A stretch of DNA of 64,000 nucleotides. Origin: Evernia prunastri. Lineage: Eukaryota > Ascomycota > Lecanoromycetes > Lecanorales > Parmeliaceae. Position numbers and translations under genes: made by a program. How positions within the stretch are numbered: the first letter of the stretch is position 1; every line of letters begins with the position of its first letter. Under the pieces are notes generated by a model. The model searched no databases and was not told the DNA's origin. It was given only the letters and a program-made list of their open reading frames with translations. The stretch covers positions 65,280 to 129,279 of the forward strand of contig NKYR01000089.1 in NCBI GenBank assembly GCA_003184365.1, written 5' to 3'. This document shows, piece by piece, positions 1 to 10,400 of the stretch.

Positions 1-523
1 ACCTAAACCAAGCTTTCAAGGGTGCTCACGAATTCAGTGATGGGAATAAAAGTGGAAAGGACGAGATCACAGTGCTTCTACAGCAGACGTGCAGCACAGG
101 AGCTGCAAATGAATCGTCTTTCATACCGCTCGCAGATAGCGCTTTCATCAAAGATCTTGCATCTATCCAGAATGGATGATGCTTCCCTGAACTCTTTTAT
201 TCTCGTCGCTTCTGGCTTCTTCTTGCGACCACTCGAGCCCAAGCATGGCTCTGTGTCACAGCTGGTGCAACAGGCTTTTGATTGGTCGAGGCTGGTTAGC
301 TTGGGTAGCCTACTCTGAACAAGACCTTGCGATTAAGTACCGTGCATAGTATGGGACCAGTCGTACCGGTGCGAAACCTTCTGTACCGATTGTCTTCATC
401 CAGGTTCCTGGAGCACGTGACCAAGAGGTGTCGAGAGGACGAGCGCCAGGCCTTGATGCTCGACTGGTGAAGTTGGCCTCCGCAAATCGAGAGCGACTAG
501 CAGTAATCGTGGTGGACACTTAG
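1..523 (+). CDS. 3' end of an unrecognised protein gene (partial)
   Basis: The left edge of the window seems to hold the last exons of a plus-strand gene. Frame 1 is open from the edge region to 294. A plausible 55-nt intron (295-349, GTTAGC...GCATAG) joins it in phase to a clearly protein-like segment (350-523) containing PSVPIVFIQVPGARDQEV and ending RLAVIVVDT before TAG at 521-523. A second reading frame upstream of about 175 also looks protein-like (LNQAFKGAHEF...), so the upstream exon structure is unresolved and an additional intron or a disruption is possible. I do not recognise the family. The final exon is the best-supported part. Confidence 0.3.
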
Positions 524-1952
524 AGGCGGCTTTTGGAGAGTCAGCTCAGCAGAATATGTCCGACGAAGAAGCTAACATGTCAGACAGATTATCATATACA
601 CATTTTCGGATTGAGCGAGGAGCTTGGGGGTTGATGTGCATCACATTCGCATCTATGACCTCATGAAAATAACGAGCGTACATAGAGTGGGGAAGCCCGA
701 GACGTACCTTACCCCTCCCATCAACCCCCTTCCCCCCCCCTTTCGTCCCGTTGACACAAGTGCCGGCCTTGGCATTCGGGCATTTGGAGGATGAAATATG
801 GCCCAAGTAGGAATGATGCAGGAGATGTTTTTGACCGGTATGCATAGCTCATACCGAATGGAGAGGCCAGCAGAGGCCAAGAGAAGCAGCCTTACGGACC
901 AGTTCGGTGGAAAGAGCACTAAGTGTGGTTAAGTCGCTTTAATCGCGGTCGGGATGCTGGTTGGAAGTTTTGGAAGATGTGGAAACGGGTTAAAGTGCGT
1001 CTGACACAGTGACAGATCCGAAAAGGTTGCAAGGTGAAAAGAGCTATACCCAAGGAAGAAGGGGATTTGACAATGCAAAGTTCTGATTGCTGCGTGGAAC
1101 AATTTTAGTTCCGTCAACCGAAGATCGGAAAGTGTAATGGCTTGCGCGATCTAGATCTCAACCATGGATTCCTCACCCATCAATGCGCGAAATGAACAAG
1201 CGCCACGCGATGGCGTTCAAAACTTCAAGTACTTTACTTTAGCTTAGCAGCTTTAGCCTCTGCCAACCTTCGGAAATATGCTCCCTCAACTTTCGTCAAA
1301 GCCATACAAGCTAACTTTAGATCTGAGTGCTGCAAGATATTCAAAGGCGATCAGTGAGATCACATGGCGGTCTTAAGCATATTTCACTGCCACGACGGTC
1401 AAACTTTCGTATCAATCCGTTGCAGAAGAGGTCATCCTGTGGAGACCGAAAAATAAATAACAAAAATGACAAATCCTCCCCCCGTGCGACGACTCCTACT
1501 TCATACTAACGTGTGGCTGTTATCATGACTTCGTCGCTTAATTGTGGCAGCGTTGTACTTGTGGTCCATTTCTCTGTCATTTGGGGCGTCTTTAGACCCG
1601 TTTTTCACGGCCTTACATCCTTCCCTTCTACCAATAGCACCGCATATATCATGGCTGGAGCAGGTTATGAAGAGACAAGGTCTCTCCACAAAGGCCCACC
1701 CTGATATATCTCCTCAATGGGCTCCAGAGCCAACTCTCTCATTCATTCTCTTCATTGCTTGGCGGTAACATCTCCTCTCAATCTGTATTATCCACAATGG
1801 GTGTCCAAGTGGTATCACGTATTAATGAACGGGCCTTTGCTGGGGATCGTTCTATATGACCAGTCTTTGCGTTCCGGCAGATAAGATGTTCAAAAGATTC
1901 AAAGCATAGGAATGGAAAATCCGAATCCCAACCAAGAAAAAGCCTACAACAG
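524..1952. other. Intergenic, no gene seen
   Basis: About 1.4 kb between the left-edge fragment and the velvet-domain gene. It contains C- and G-rich runs (for example near 715-745) and only short open frames without recognisable motifs. It presumably includes the velvet gene's promoter and leader, but I see no convincing element to mark. Confidence 0.5.
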
Positions 1953-2836
1953 ATGGCTGACTGGGACGATGAGCGTAAAAACACAGACTCAAACCAATTG
2001 AAAGCTTCTGTAGCAGAAGACCGAGGCAAGCATCCTTCATCCGTTGGACCAAGCCACTCTTTGCGCACTCATCGTATGACAGTGGAGGAACCGAGCTCCA
2101 CTCAAAGTCCTCCACGCGAAAGGACACAAACTCGCACAATATCCATCAGTATTGACCAACAACCTCCCCTTGAAGTTCGTCCAGGCAACCGCCTCCCACC
2201 AATAGTTGTGCATATCACGCATCTGAGACACCAAGAGGGTGAAAGTTCGATGGGCGAAGAAGGTAGCCTGTGGGCTCAGGTGTCGCTGATGTCTGCTGAT
2301 GGACAAATGGCCATGGCTCTCTTCGCGTCCGATATTCTTGGTGCTGAAGATATTGTTAAGCCGCTCTTTCGAGAACTCTCGGCTACCAGTGAGGAGGAAA
2401 AATGGTCGTTGGCGTTCATAGATCTTAGAATTCGTCACTCCGGAAATTTTAAGATCCACATTGCCGTGTTGAGATCCTCACAGAGCGACCAAGGAGGAGA
2501 CGAGGACCCTGCCATTGAGCCTCCAAGGGAGCTCATGGGTGTCGATACTCAGGTCATTAGAGTCCATGCATTTGCACCATCCGTACCAGAAACAGTGTGA
2601 GCGATGACAGAGATGACGACCAGCAAGCATACAGAAACTGTCAAGGTAAGGAAAACACATTGATTCAGACAGCATACCACTGAGTGATCTACTAATGCTG
2701 AGAACAGGTTGTTGAGATGACAACATTCAAAGGAAAGCCAAAGCCTGAGGTCATCGCGAACCGACGCCTGCGAGAACGTTTCGGGAAGGAAGAGAAGGTG
2801 GTAGGCGGCCGGCATCGGAGAGACAGTCACCGTTAA
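1953..2836 (+). CDS. Divergent velvet-domain regulator with in-frame TGA
   Basis: The frame starts at ATG 1953, reads 215 residues and hits TGA at 2598-2600. Residues about 67-208 follow the velvet fold in order: ISIDQQPP, a PPIVVHI strand, LWAQVSLMSADGQ, then a SLAFIDLRIRHSGNFKIHIAVL block matching the usual FxDLSVRxEGxFRLRF core (family knowledge). Velvet proteins are fungal NF-kB-like DNA-binding regulators of development and secondary metabolism, acting in the nucleus as dimers. After the TGA the same frame continues to 2645, crosses a canonical 62-nt intron (2646-2707, GTAAGG...TACTAATGCTGAGAACAG) and continues to TAA at 2836. That downstream piece (RRLRERFGKEEKV) resembles a velvet domain C-terminus. 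A single intron 2595-2707 (GTGTGA...ACAG) would also remove the TGA and keep frame. The protein is therefore either 215 residues or extended. It is too divergent to assign to VeA, VelB, VelC or VosA. Confidence 0.65.
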
Positions 2837-3196
2837 CGCCATTATTGAGGAGGTGAACCTGAGTATGCTTGAAAGATGTGCATAAGTTGCGAGTCACCAA
2901 AGTTACCAGAGACTTTGAAGCTCTTGGAGAGAAGGATGGGAGGTCTACTAGCTTTATTCCTAGTCTCATCACATAAGATCTGAACCAAATGTCTCCCGGA
3001 CCAGTTTTGAAAGGCGATAGATGCCTTCTGAAAGGGCCGTCTGCCCGACCTGGCCCACCAGACCCACCTCGGCTCACTTAGCGAGCCTGCTTAGTCATCT
3101 CAGACGGAATCATTTCCGCACAACTCGCGCCATGGATGTTCGACCATCTCTCTCAAAAATACCTTACCGAACATCCTTCTCAACCACAGCGACATC
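2837..3196. other. Short intergenic region
   Basis: About 360 nt between the velvet gene and the mL60 gene, holding the 3' end of one and the 5' leader of the other. No RNA gene, repeat or clear regulatory motif was recognised. Confidence 0.5.
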
Positions 3197-3695
3197 ATGT
3201 TCGGTGCTTTTCGGACAACGTCGCCCCTCTCCGGCGGTCTCCTCTGGTACATACGAATCCTTTCCAGCTCCATAACCCCCACCTCACTTCCCGACCCGTA
3301 CTAACACCCCACGGCAGGAAAATCCCCTGGCGCCTCTCCGCCCCCCAAAAGCGCCGTCAGCGCAAACGCCTCCGTCTCGTCGACAACGTGATCGCGACCG
3401 TCGACGGCGCGCTCAAGAAGCAGCATATGGAGTCGACGGTGAAGCTGGAGCGGTGGAAGGAGGAGATGCCGACGGAGGCGGAGATGAGGCCGAAGGACAA
3501 GTATACGATGTTTGATCGGAAGGAGAAGCGGTATCGGAAGGGGATCCATAGTAGGTGGTGCCTTTGTTTTTTTTCTTTGTTTTTTTACGAATTGGAAAAC
3601 GGGGTCGAGATATGCAATGGCTGATTTGGTGGGGCCTGGCAGAGTTGCCGAAATGGACGAGGGTCAGCCAGAGGATAAATCCACCGGGCTTTTGA
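3197..3695 (+). CDS. MRPL31: Mitochondrial large-subunit ribosomal protein mL60 (Mrpl31)
   Basis: Three exons (3197-3246, 3318-3550, 3643-3695) give 111 residues. The start MFGAFRTTSPLSGGLLW and the joined KIPWRLSAPQKRRQRKRLR closely follow the yeast Mrpl31 pattern (MFG.F..TSP..GGLLWKIPWR). The end reads YRKGIHKLPKWTRVSQR then INPPGF, as in the family. It is a structural protein of the mitochondrial 54S large subunit. Intron 1 (3247-3317, GTACAT...GGCAG) splits the conserved W codon. Intron 2 (3551-3642, GTAGGT...GGCAG) splits the K of GIHK. An ATG at 3136 opens a longer frame but lacks the conserved N-terminus, so 3197 is preferred. The protein is very basic, as expected for an rRNA-binding protein. 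Confidence 0.93.
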
Positions 3696-4772
3696 TGTGT
3701 AGGGGGTTGCTAGAGTTTGGGGAAATAGGGTACTAGTGGAGTGGTTGGAGGGTATACACACGGCGTTTGAGAAAAGCATTGCATGGCGTATGTTCACAGG
3801 CACCATGCTGCATCTGCGTAAAGGCTCTGTCGTTGGGCGACAGGCTTTTGGACATACAACTGGCATTATATCACTGTAATATCAGCTATTCCAGCGTTTT
3901 CTACGCCAAGCACCTGTCGATTATCGTTTCAGCTTTCAATTTCGGCTAACATATTTCCGGCCATCACATCTACGATTCAGAGTTCGATCTTTTTCTGATT
4001 ACTGACATTTCGAACACTGCATTTCCCTGACACTCGTCCGCGCACGGCATGAGTGGAATTCGAACCTGACGGGGGTTCGAAATGTCGATGCCAGTCTACA
4101 GGTACAGGTTGCCGTGGAGGGTGGGTATGGAGATGGAGCTGGAATTCCACGTTCATTCTCCACTGCCCACTCCGAGAAGGCAACGGTCTGGCTGGGAAAG
4201 TCGGCCGGTACGAAGATTCTACCGTCTGCCTGTATGTATGGCGTACGTACGCCATGCTCTCCTACCGACTCAACCGATAGAGATGACTGGAATGTTGAGT
4301 AAGGATGAGGTGCCTCAAGGGGAGTAGACCGTTGGTAGGATGGGGTGTAAATAAAGTCAATCTGGGATGAAAAGCTCTACTTTGATCTGCATGATCGAAG
4401 GTGTAGTCATTGCAGAAGAGAGTGTATAAAGTTTACTTTTCTGAGCCTAACTTTCCTGAGCCTTTCGAAAACGTCTGATCGTTAGATAACATTTTCGTTC
4501 TAGAATTAGGAGCTTAAGCTGGAAGGACAAGCCAATCGGGGTCATGGGCGGTCGATCTCATAACCGTGAAAGACTTGTAAATGGTGACTAGTGTGCGTAC
4601 AATTAGGCGTAGTCAGCTCATGCGGGTGACGGAAGGAAGATAGTTGTGCAATAACAAGTGGCGTACCCTCGCCTCGAGTATTCCATGATTACTCCTCCGT
4701 CCATAGACTCTCAGAAGAACATCTGTGTCTCAAGACTCAAAGCCGACAGTGCCAATAGAGTACCCATTTCCT
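3696..4772. other. Intergenic, no gene seen
   Basis: About 1.1 kb between the mL60 gene and the convergent 3' end of the gene at 4773-5309. An 18-bp perfect palindrome lies at 4238-4255. No tRNA or coding frame could be supported, although a T-loop-like GGTTCGAATT motif occurs on the minus strand near 4056-4066. Confidence 0.5.
4238..4255. repeat. 18-bp perfect palindrome
   Basis: The sequence ATGGCGTACGTACGCCAT reads the same on both strands. It could be a dimeric protein binding site, a small hairpin, or chance. No gene boundary lies close enough to assign a role. Confidence 0.6.
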
Positions 4773-5309
4773 TCACAAAAAGATTCCCAGTCCAATCTCC
4801 TCTCCCTCTTCAGGTACGGTCCAGATATCCTTACTGGGCTCTCTCCAGACTCTTGGACGTCTAGGCCTACTCCTGGTACTAGGATTCACTCGATAATTCG
4901 AGCTGATACGAACATTTCTCCTTCCGCGAAGCGGAGGAGAGACTCTCTGGGCCGTTCTCGGAAGCTCAGCAGGGTCAGGCGACGGCATAAGCTGTTTAGT
5001 GCTGCTTGGGCTGCGCCTGAAGCATCGTAGTTCCATCCTTTCAATCCATCTTTTCAGCTTCGCGGTGGGTGATTTTGCAGCTGCGGCCGCAGACAAGAGT
5101 GTGAAAGAGTTGCGACGGAACGGTGACAGTGAACGAGGACGCTTCTTTTTGTCGATGTCTGCTGCTAGGTGGCTGTTGACAAATACATCTCGCTCGTCGG
5201 CTGGTGAGATGAAGTATGCAAACGGGTCCTGATCGACGGCTTCGTCAAAGTAGAAGGCCCTTGGCTTGCGGAGGGGTGGCCACGAATGCCGTTTTTGAAG
5301 TGTGCGCAT
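4773..5309 (-). CDS. Hypothetical basic fungal protein, 178 aa
   Basis: A single uninterrupted frame starts at ATG 5309. It has a protein-like N-terminal block (FYFDEAVDQDPFAYFISPADERDVF), a central Lys/Arg/Ser/Ala-rich part and an Arg/Pro-rich part, and a short acidic tail (DIWTVPEEGEEIGLGIFL). No enzyme motif, signal peptide or membrane segment is visible. The composition suggests a largely disordered, possibly nucleic-acid-binding protein, but that is inference from charge only. The acidic WTVPEEGE...GLGI tail is reminiscent of small hypothetical proteins in other filamentous fungi. I do not recognise a named family. Confidence 0.55.
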   Translation of the reverse strand: MRTLQKRHSWPPLRKPRAFYFDEAVDQDPFAYFISPADERDVFVNSHLAADIDKKKRPRSLSPFRRNSFTLLSAAAAAKSPTAKLKRWIERMELRCFRRSPSSTKQLMPSPDPAELPRTAQRVSPPLRGRRNVRISSNYRVNPSTRSRPRRPRVWREPSKDIWTVPEEGEEIGLGIFL

Positions 5310-6198
5310 CAGAGGAGATGGAATGGAAAAAGATCAACGCTATGCAAGATACTCGGAGATGCAGGTCAACAAAAAAGCGAATATCACAATCATTTGAGGA
5401 ACCAAATAAAAAATCAAGAAAGCGGGAGTCATGGCGTGAAGTATATGGATTGTAGGAGATAAGGTGAGGCGCGAACACTATATATGTTCACAAGGCAGCA
5501 TGAGTGACTCGAACACGAGCCTAAAATACTGGCTGTGTCATTCAAGCAGGCATAAACTAGGCCTGATCTTGAGTCCCACCGAAAGAAGAGATGGTCGCCA
5601 ATGTTTTGAAAGGTTGCAACTCCACCTTCCTAACCCTATCCAAAACCACATCTTATCGGAGCATTTATCAGTCAGACACGGATGTAGATGTTTGGTAGAG
5701 GATGCAACAAGGTCATTCCAAGTTCTTGCGTTGACGCAGCCTATACGCACAGCCCCTTCCATCTTGCCCGAATTCCTAGCGAAGCAACCAGGTGCCACTG
5801 GCAATAGAGTAGGGAAAAGGCATCTGACCACAGGCACGCGACTTTGAACGATCAGTTGGAGCCATCAGTCATTATCTCAGTCAAGGTTGCATCCTTTGTG
5901 GGGGTGGGGGGAGGAGCAGCTTGTGACAGCAATTCAAGGTCAAGAGGTTCGCTGCCGGTCAAAGCCGGACTCTTGCCAAGCCATCAGATAAGATAAGGTA
6001 CCTTGAAAAATGATACCAAGGGAAGCTAGACCCTATCGGAACTCATCTGTTGATGACCTACTAAATCGTTTGACCTTCAATTTGCATAGGACTATGCACA
6101 GTCAAACTTTGTCGTGAAGCTCATGGTCATGGCAACAGCAGGCCTGACCCCTCCAGACCCGAGATTTTCCCTCCAGTCTCCTTGCTGAGGCGGACGAC
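5310..6198. other. Divergent intergenic region
   Basis: About 0.9 kb between the minus-strand gene at 4773-5309 and TRS20, so it carries both promoters. There is a G-rich run near 5899-5914. Open frames here lack recognisable motifs and overlap on both strands, so none is called. Confidence 0.5.
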
Positions 6199-6839
6199 AT
6201 GTCCTATTACTTCTGCATCGTCGGCACACACGATCAACCTCTGTTTGAGCTCGAATTTGGCACGTCCAAGCAAGGCGGGGATGGCGTCGCTCGTTTCAGT
6301 CAAGAGGCACGCCATATGAATCCTTTCATCGTACATGCCAGCTTGGATTTCGCGGATGAATTGCAATGGACCAACAATCAGATGTACCCCTTCCCTTCTC
6401 CACAAAAACTTCTCTTTAAAGTGGGACAGCTAATGATGACATTAGGTATCTCAAACGCGTCGATCAATTCGCCTCTTCCCACATCTCCACCTTCATAACT
6501 CCAACTTCCACCCGCTTCATGCTCCTCCACCTTCCCCACCCCCCCAACACCGCCCCCACCTCTCAACCCATGCCAAACAGCTTCCCACCCTTCACACCCT
6601 ACACCTCCGTCCCATCTTCCACCAGTACCGCCGGTCGTGGCACTTCGTCGTCGGGTAGCACGAGCATACCGAACAACCCCACGAGCCCGCAGACAGAAGA
6701 GGCCATACGGCAGTTCTTTGGAGAAGTATTTGAGGTCTGGCTGAAAGCAATCATGAATCCGTTTGCGAGTACGGAGGGGAAGATTGGGAGTCCAGTCTTT
6801 AGGCAGAGGGTGGTGGCTGCGGGAAGGAAATACTTGTGA
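6199..6839 (+). CDS. TRS20: TRAPP complex subunit Trs20 (TRAPPC2/sedlin)
   Basis: Two exons (6199-6383, 6446-6839) give 192 residues. The N-terminus MSYYFCIVGTHDQPLFELEF, followed by GTSKQGGDG, ARHMNPFIVHASLD and LQWTNNQMYLK, is the hallmark of sedlin/Trs20, a longin-fold core subunit of the TRAPP tethering complexes in ER-Golgi and endosomal traffic. The intron (6384-6445, GTACCC...CATTAG) splits the M-Y junction. The exon 2 frame restores YLKRVDQFASSHISTFITPTS and FMLLH, then a Pro/Ser/Thr/Gly-rich loop of about 60 residues, then the C-terminal helix (IRQFFGEVFEVWLKAIMNPF). Human sedlin is about 140 residues. The extra length is the low-complexity loop, which fungal homologues often carry. 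It is convergent with the KDEL repeat protein downstream. Confidence 0.95.
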
Positions 6840-7485
6840 AGGAGGGCATTGTATGAGGAAAGGACTCTCTCCCAAGTCCGTAGGTAAAGTTCAAGGGCCT
6901 TTGATGTGGAAGATCCCTCCGAGACTCTGCGTGAGAGATGCAAAAGCAGGGCTTGGGTGGTTGACGAGCTTTTTATAGAAAAGAAGTCGCAAGAACATAA
7001 ATGGGCCCGCAGTAGGTCGAACAACCGAATGCGAGGAGATGTCATGATCGCAGAAGCAATCCGAGCGAATCTGACCTCGAAGGCTTTGGATATGTCCACC
7101 TAGGACCATTCAGGGTGTCAAAAGCGAAATCACAGTCACCAAAGCAGTCGAATCACGAGAAGCTAGATATAGACTAGCTTTCCTAATTAGTACAGTACAG
7201 CTCATATATCTCTGAATTTAAAGACTGCAAGGGGAATATCGCCAAGAACTGGAGCACAAAGAGACTTCTTTGCTCTATGTACGAGAAATCCATATTCCGG
7301 ACCTGAAAGTTTCACACAAAGTCGCTCGTATCGCGGAAGGTGGGAACAAATTAGCGAAGGTTTTCGTGCCATCGTGCAAGTCTCCTGTCCACCGTCCCTC
7401 TCACCTCTTTACTCTCCCTTTCACACCCACTACCTGTGCCTCTCATCTTATTCCATCCCACTCGCCACGTCTTATACCGACAAGT
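6840..7485. other. Intergenic between convergent genes
   Basis: About 650 nt between the 3' ends of TRS20 (plus) and the KDEL repeat protein (minus). It presumably holds both 3' untranslated regions. No RNA gene or repeat was recognised. Confidence 0.5.
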
Positions 7486-10400
7486 TCACAGCTCGTCCTT
7501 TACTGTATCGGTTATCTTGGCAGCAGCACTACTAACGCTGCTGACAACGTCCTCAGCAGTCTCCTGCACACCACTTCCAAACTCAGCCAGCTTGGCCCTT
7601 GCGCTCTCTACAGCGGCCATGAGTCTTCCCTGTGCACTTTCCATTGCTCCTTTCTCCGGCCCATATACAGCCTCTCTGATCTTGGATTGAGTGGCGTCCA
7701 TAGCTGAACTTGCAGCAGCCGCGTTTTCAGCCACCACTGAAGAGACAGAGGCATAAGCATTGCTAGCAGCGTCAGTGACGCTGACAGTGGCCCCTGTTGC
7801 CGTAGTACCGTAGAGAGCGGCCGAGATAGCATCCTGCGCAGATTTCGCTACATCGTTGAGACTAGCTTGAGCTGAATCGACAAAGCTCGGTTGAGTCCCA
7901 TAGATGGCCTCACTGGCACGTGATGAGACCGAAGATGCAGCACTAACGGCGGCGGATGTGCCTTGCTCATACGTTCCTTTGCTTGATCCATGATACGCGT
8001 TGCTTGCGGCCTCAACAGCAGCATTGACTTGCTCATTTGCCGCGGCAATGATCGCTTCAAGGGTAGCGGGAGGAGTAAACACGGTAGAGACGACTGAAGA
8101 TGCAGAGGCATAGGCATCGCTTGCATAACTCGATGCGGAGGCAGCAGCGCTGGCGTGTGCACCTGTGTAGTAGGCCGCGCTCAGGCGGTTCATGACCGAT
8201 TCCGTGAAATCCGGCTCCTTGCCATTGACAAGCTCGGAGAAGAGAGCCTGAACAACTTGATATTGTGATGCAGCTGCATCAGTAGCTTGAGATGCGTACT
8301 CGCCGGCTTGTGAGAGAACAGACTGCGAATAGGGGACCGAAGCGCCATAGACCCTCTCCGAGGCCTGGGAAACGAGAGCCTCCCAGTTCGTAGAAGCCTG
8401 ACTTGCAACGGATTCTGTCCACGGCGTCTCAGAACCAACGACACCGGCGCTAGCCGCGGAAGTGATTGAGGCCGCTTTCTCAGAGGCCGCTGATGCGATA
8501 GACTCAATTTTGCCCGTGGAACTAGCGATGACTGCACTACTTGCAGCGGCAGAAACTGAAGACAGCGACGCAGATGCTAGAGAAAGCGCTGAACTGTACT
8601 GAGATGAGGCTGAGTCGAGTATGCTTTGTGCCGGCGACTTGCTCGTCTTTCCAACAGCCGAACTAGCTGAACCCATGACGGAATTCAGCTTCTGGGAAGC
8701 CTGAGATACTGCATCGCTGTACTGGGACTGAGCTGCATTCAGCATTGATTGGTAAGCAGGCGTTTGGGTGCCATAGATCTGTTCTGAGGCAGCGCTGGCG
8801 AAGCTTTCGTGCTTTGGCGTTGGGGTTCCTATCACTGCGTTTGACGCTTCCCCAAGGAACTCTGAGTAGCGGTCATGAGCTAAGCCTACCGCCTCGTAGT
8901 ATCGGCGTTGGCCTTCGGCAACGTATTGTTGATGAATTGGAGTAGGGGTTGCACCAACTGCAGTCTTCACACTGGAGTATTGAGCGGAGGCAGCGCTAAG
9001 GCTGTCCACGAGCCTTGAAGAGGCAAGTGCTGATATGGACTCAAAGACCCCTTGACTTGGACCATAAATTGCGTCGCTGGCCGCTTTCGTTACAGATGCG
9101 TGTGAGGCACTCGCAGCTCCAATCAGGCTCGAGTAACGTTCGCTGGCTTCAGACATGAATTTCTCGTAGCCAGGCGTTGAGGTAGATCCCATCGCCGCTT
9201 TTGCAGAGTCAAGTTGAGATGATGCAGCTAACATTGCATCTGAATACTTTGCATCTGCAGCAGCAACGAGAGATTGTTGAGGACTAAGTGGTGTACCATA
9301 GGCAGCAGTTGAGGCTGCGCTATAAGCCCCTTGAAAGTAGTCGCTGGCTGCAGCCAGGGCTCCGGAATAACCGCTCTCTACCGAAGCAAACATCTCTTCA
9401 TGAATTGGCTTTGGCTCCCCAGTGATTTGCGCAGAAACGATCGACTTTGCATGTGAGTACTGTTCGTTTGCTCGGGAAACGGCTTTAGCATATGCTGAAG
9501 AAGCTACTATGGCGGGAGACTGGGACACTGGGATCGAAGTCCCGTAAATGATCGACGACGCTCTGAATCGAGTAAGCACAATGTCTCAAGGTAAGGTTTA
9601 GTTTGACTTACGCTTCTACGGCTTTGGCATATCTACCCGCTGCCACACTCGTTGCACTTTCGACAGCGCCTGTCTCAGTGCCATACAAAACGCTCGAAGC
9701 TGCAGCAAGTGCTTTTGAGTACTGTTCTTCTGCCACTGATGACGCACTTTGAACTGTTCCTTGCGTTGTTTGAGCTTTCATTAAAGCATCGCTGACGGCT
9801 TTTGTAACATCGGCAAATTTATCGCCAGCTTGATTGACCATACTTTGCATCTTCTCGGAGTAGGTGGCGTCCTCGTCGTCACTGAAGACATCGTCGAGTA
9901 TTGGCTTCTGCTCGCCAACTCTCTGGGCCATTGCTCCTCCATATACCTTTTTCGAAGCCTGGCTTGCCACTGAAGAAGCCCTTGACATGGCAGAACTTCC
10001 ACGACTTGTTGCACTTTCTGGTGGTGCTGGTGTCCCAGCGACGTTTTTGCTGGCGTCATAGGCTATCTGATTTGCTTTGTCCTTGGCAGCTGAGCTAATG
10101 CTCTCGGCTTTGGGCTTGGGCGTGCCGACTACAGCTTCACTTGCTATCTCAGGAGCGCCGCTAGCTGCGTCCACAACACTGGAACTCGCCTCCTTAACAA
10201 CCCCAGGCTGAGTGCCAACAACCGCAGAGGACGCACTCGATGCCGCAGCAAAAGCGTTCTCAGTGGCTTCAGAAATAGCGGACTCGGCGGTACCTTGAGA
10301 CGTCCCAACGACACGTTCGCTGACTGAGCTAGCTTTGTCCACCACCTTTTGAGCGCCTGCGGCGGCAGCGGCGGGCATATACTTGTCACTGAAATCATCT

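Noticed and set aside
4025..4110. Possible minus-strand tRNA near a GGTTCGAATT motif
   Set aside because: The T-stem does not pair properly around the loop, and no D-arm or acceptor stem could be built.
7270..7707. Plus-strand open frame of about 145 codons
   Set aside because: It overlaps the 3' end of the KDEL repeat protein in antisense and has no motif.
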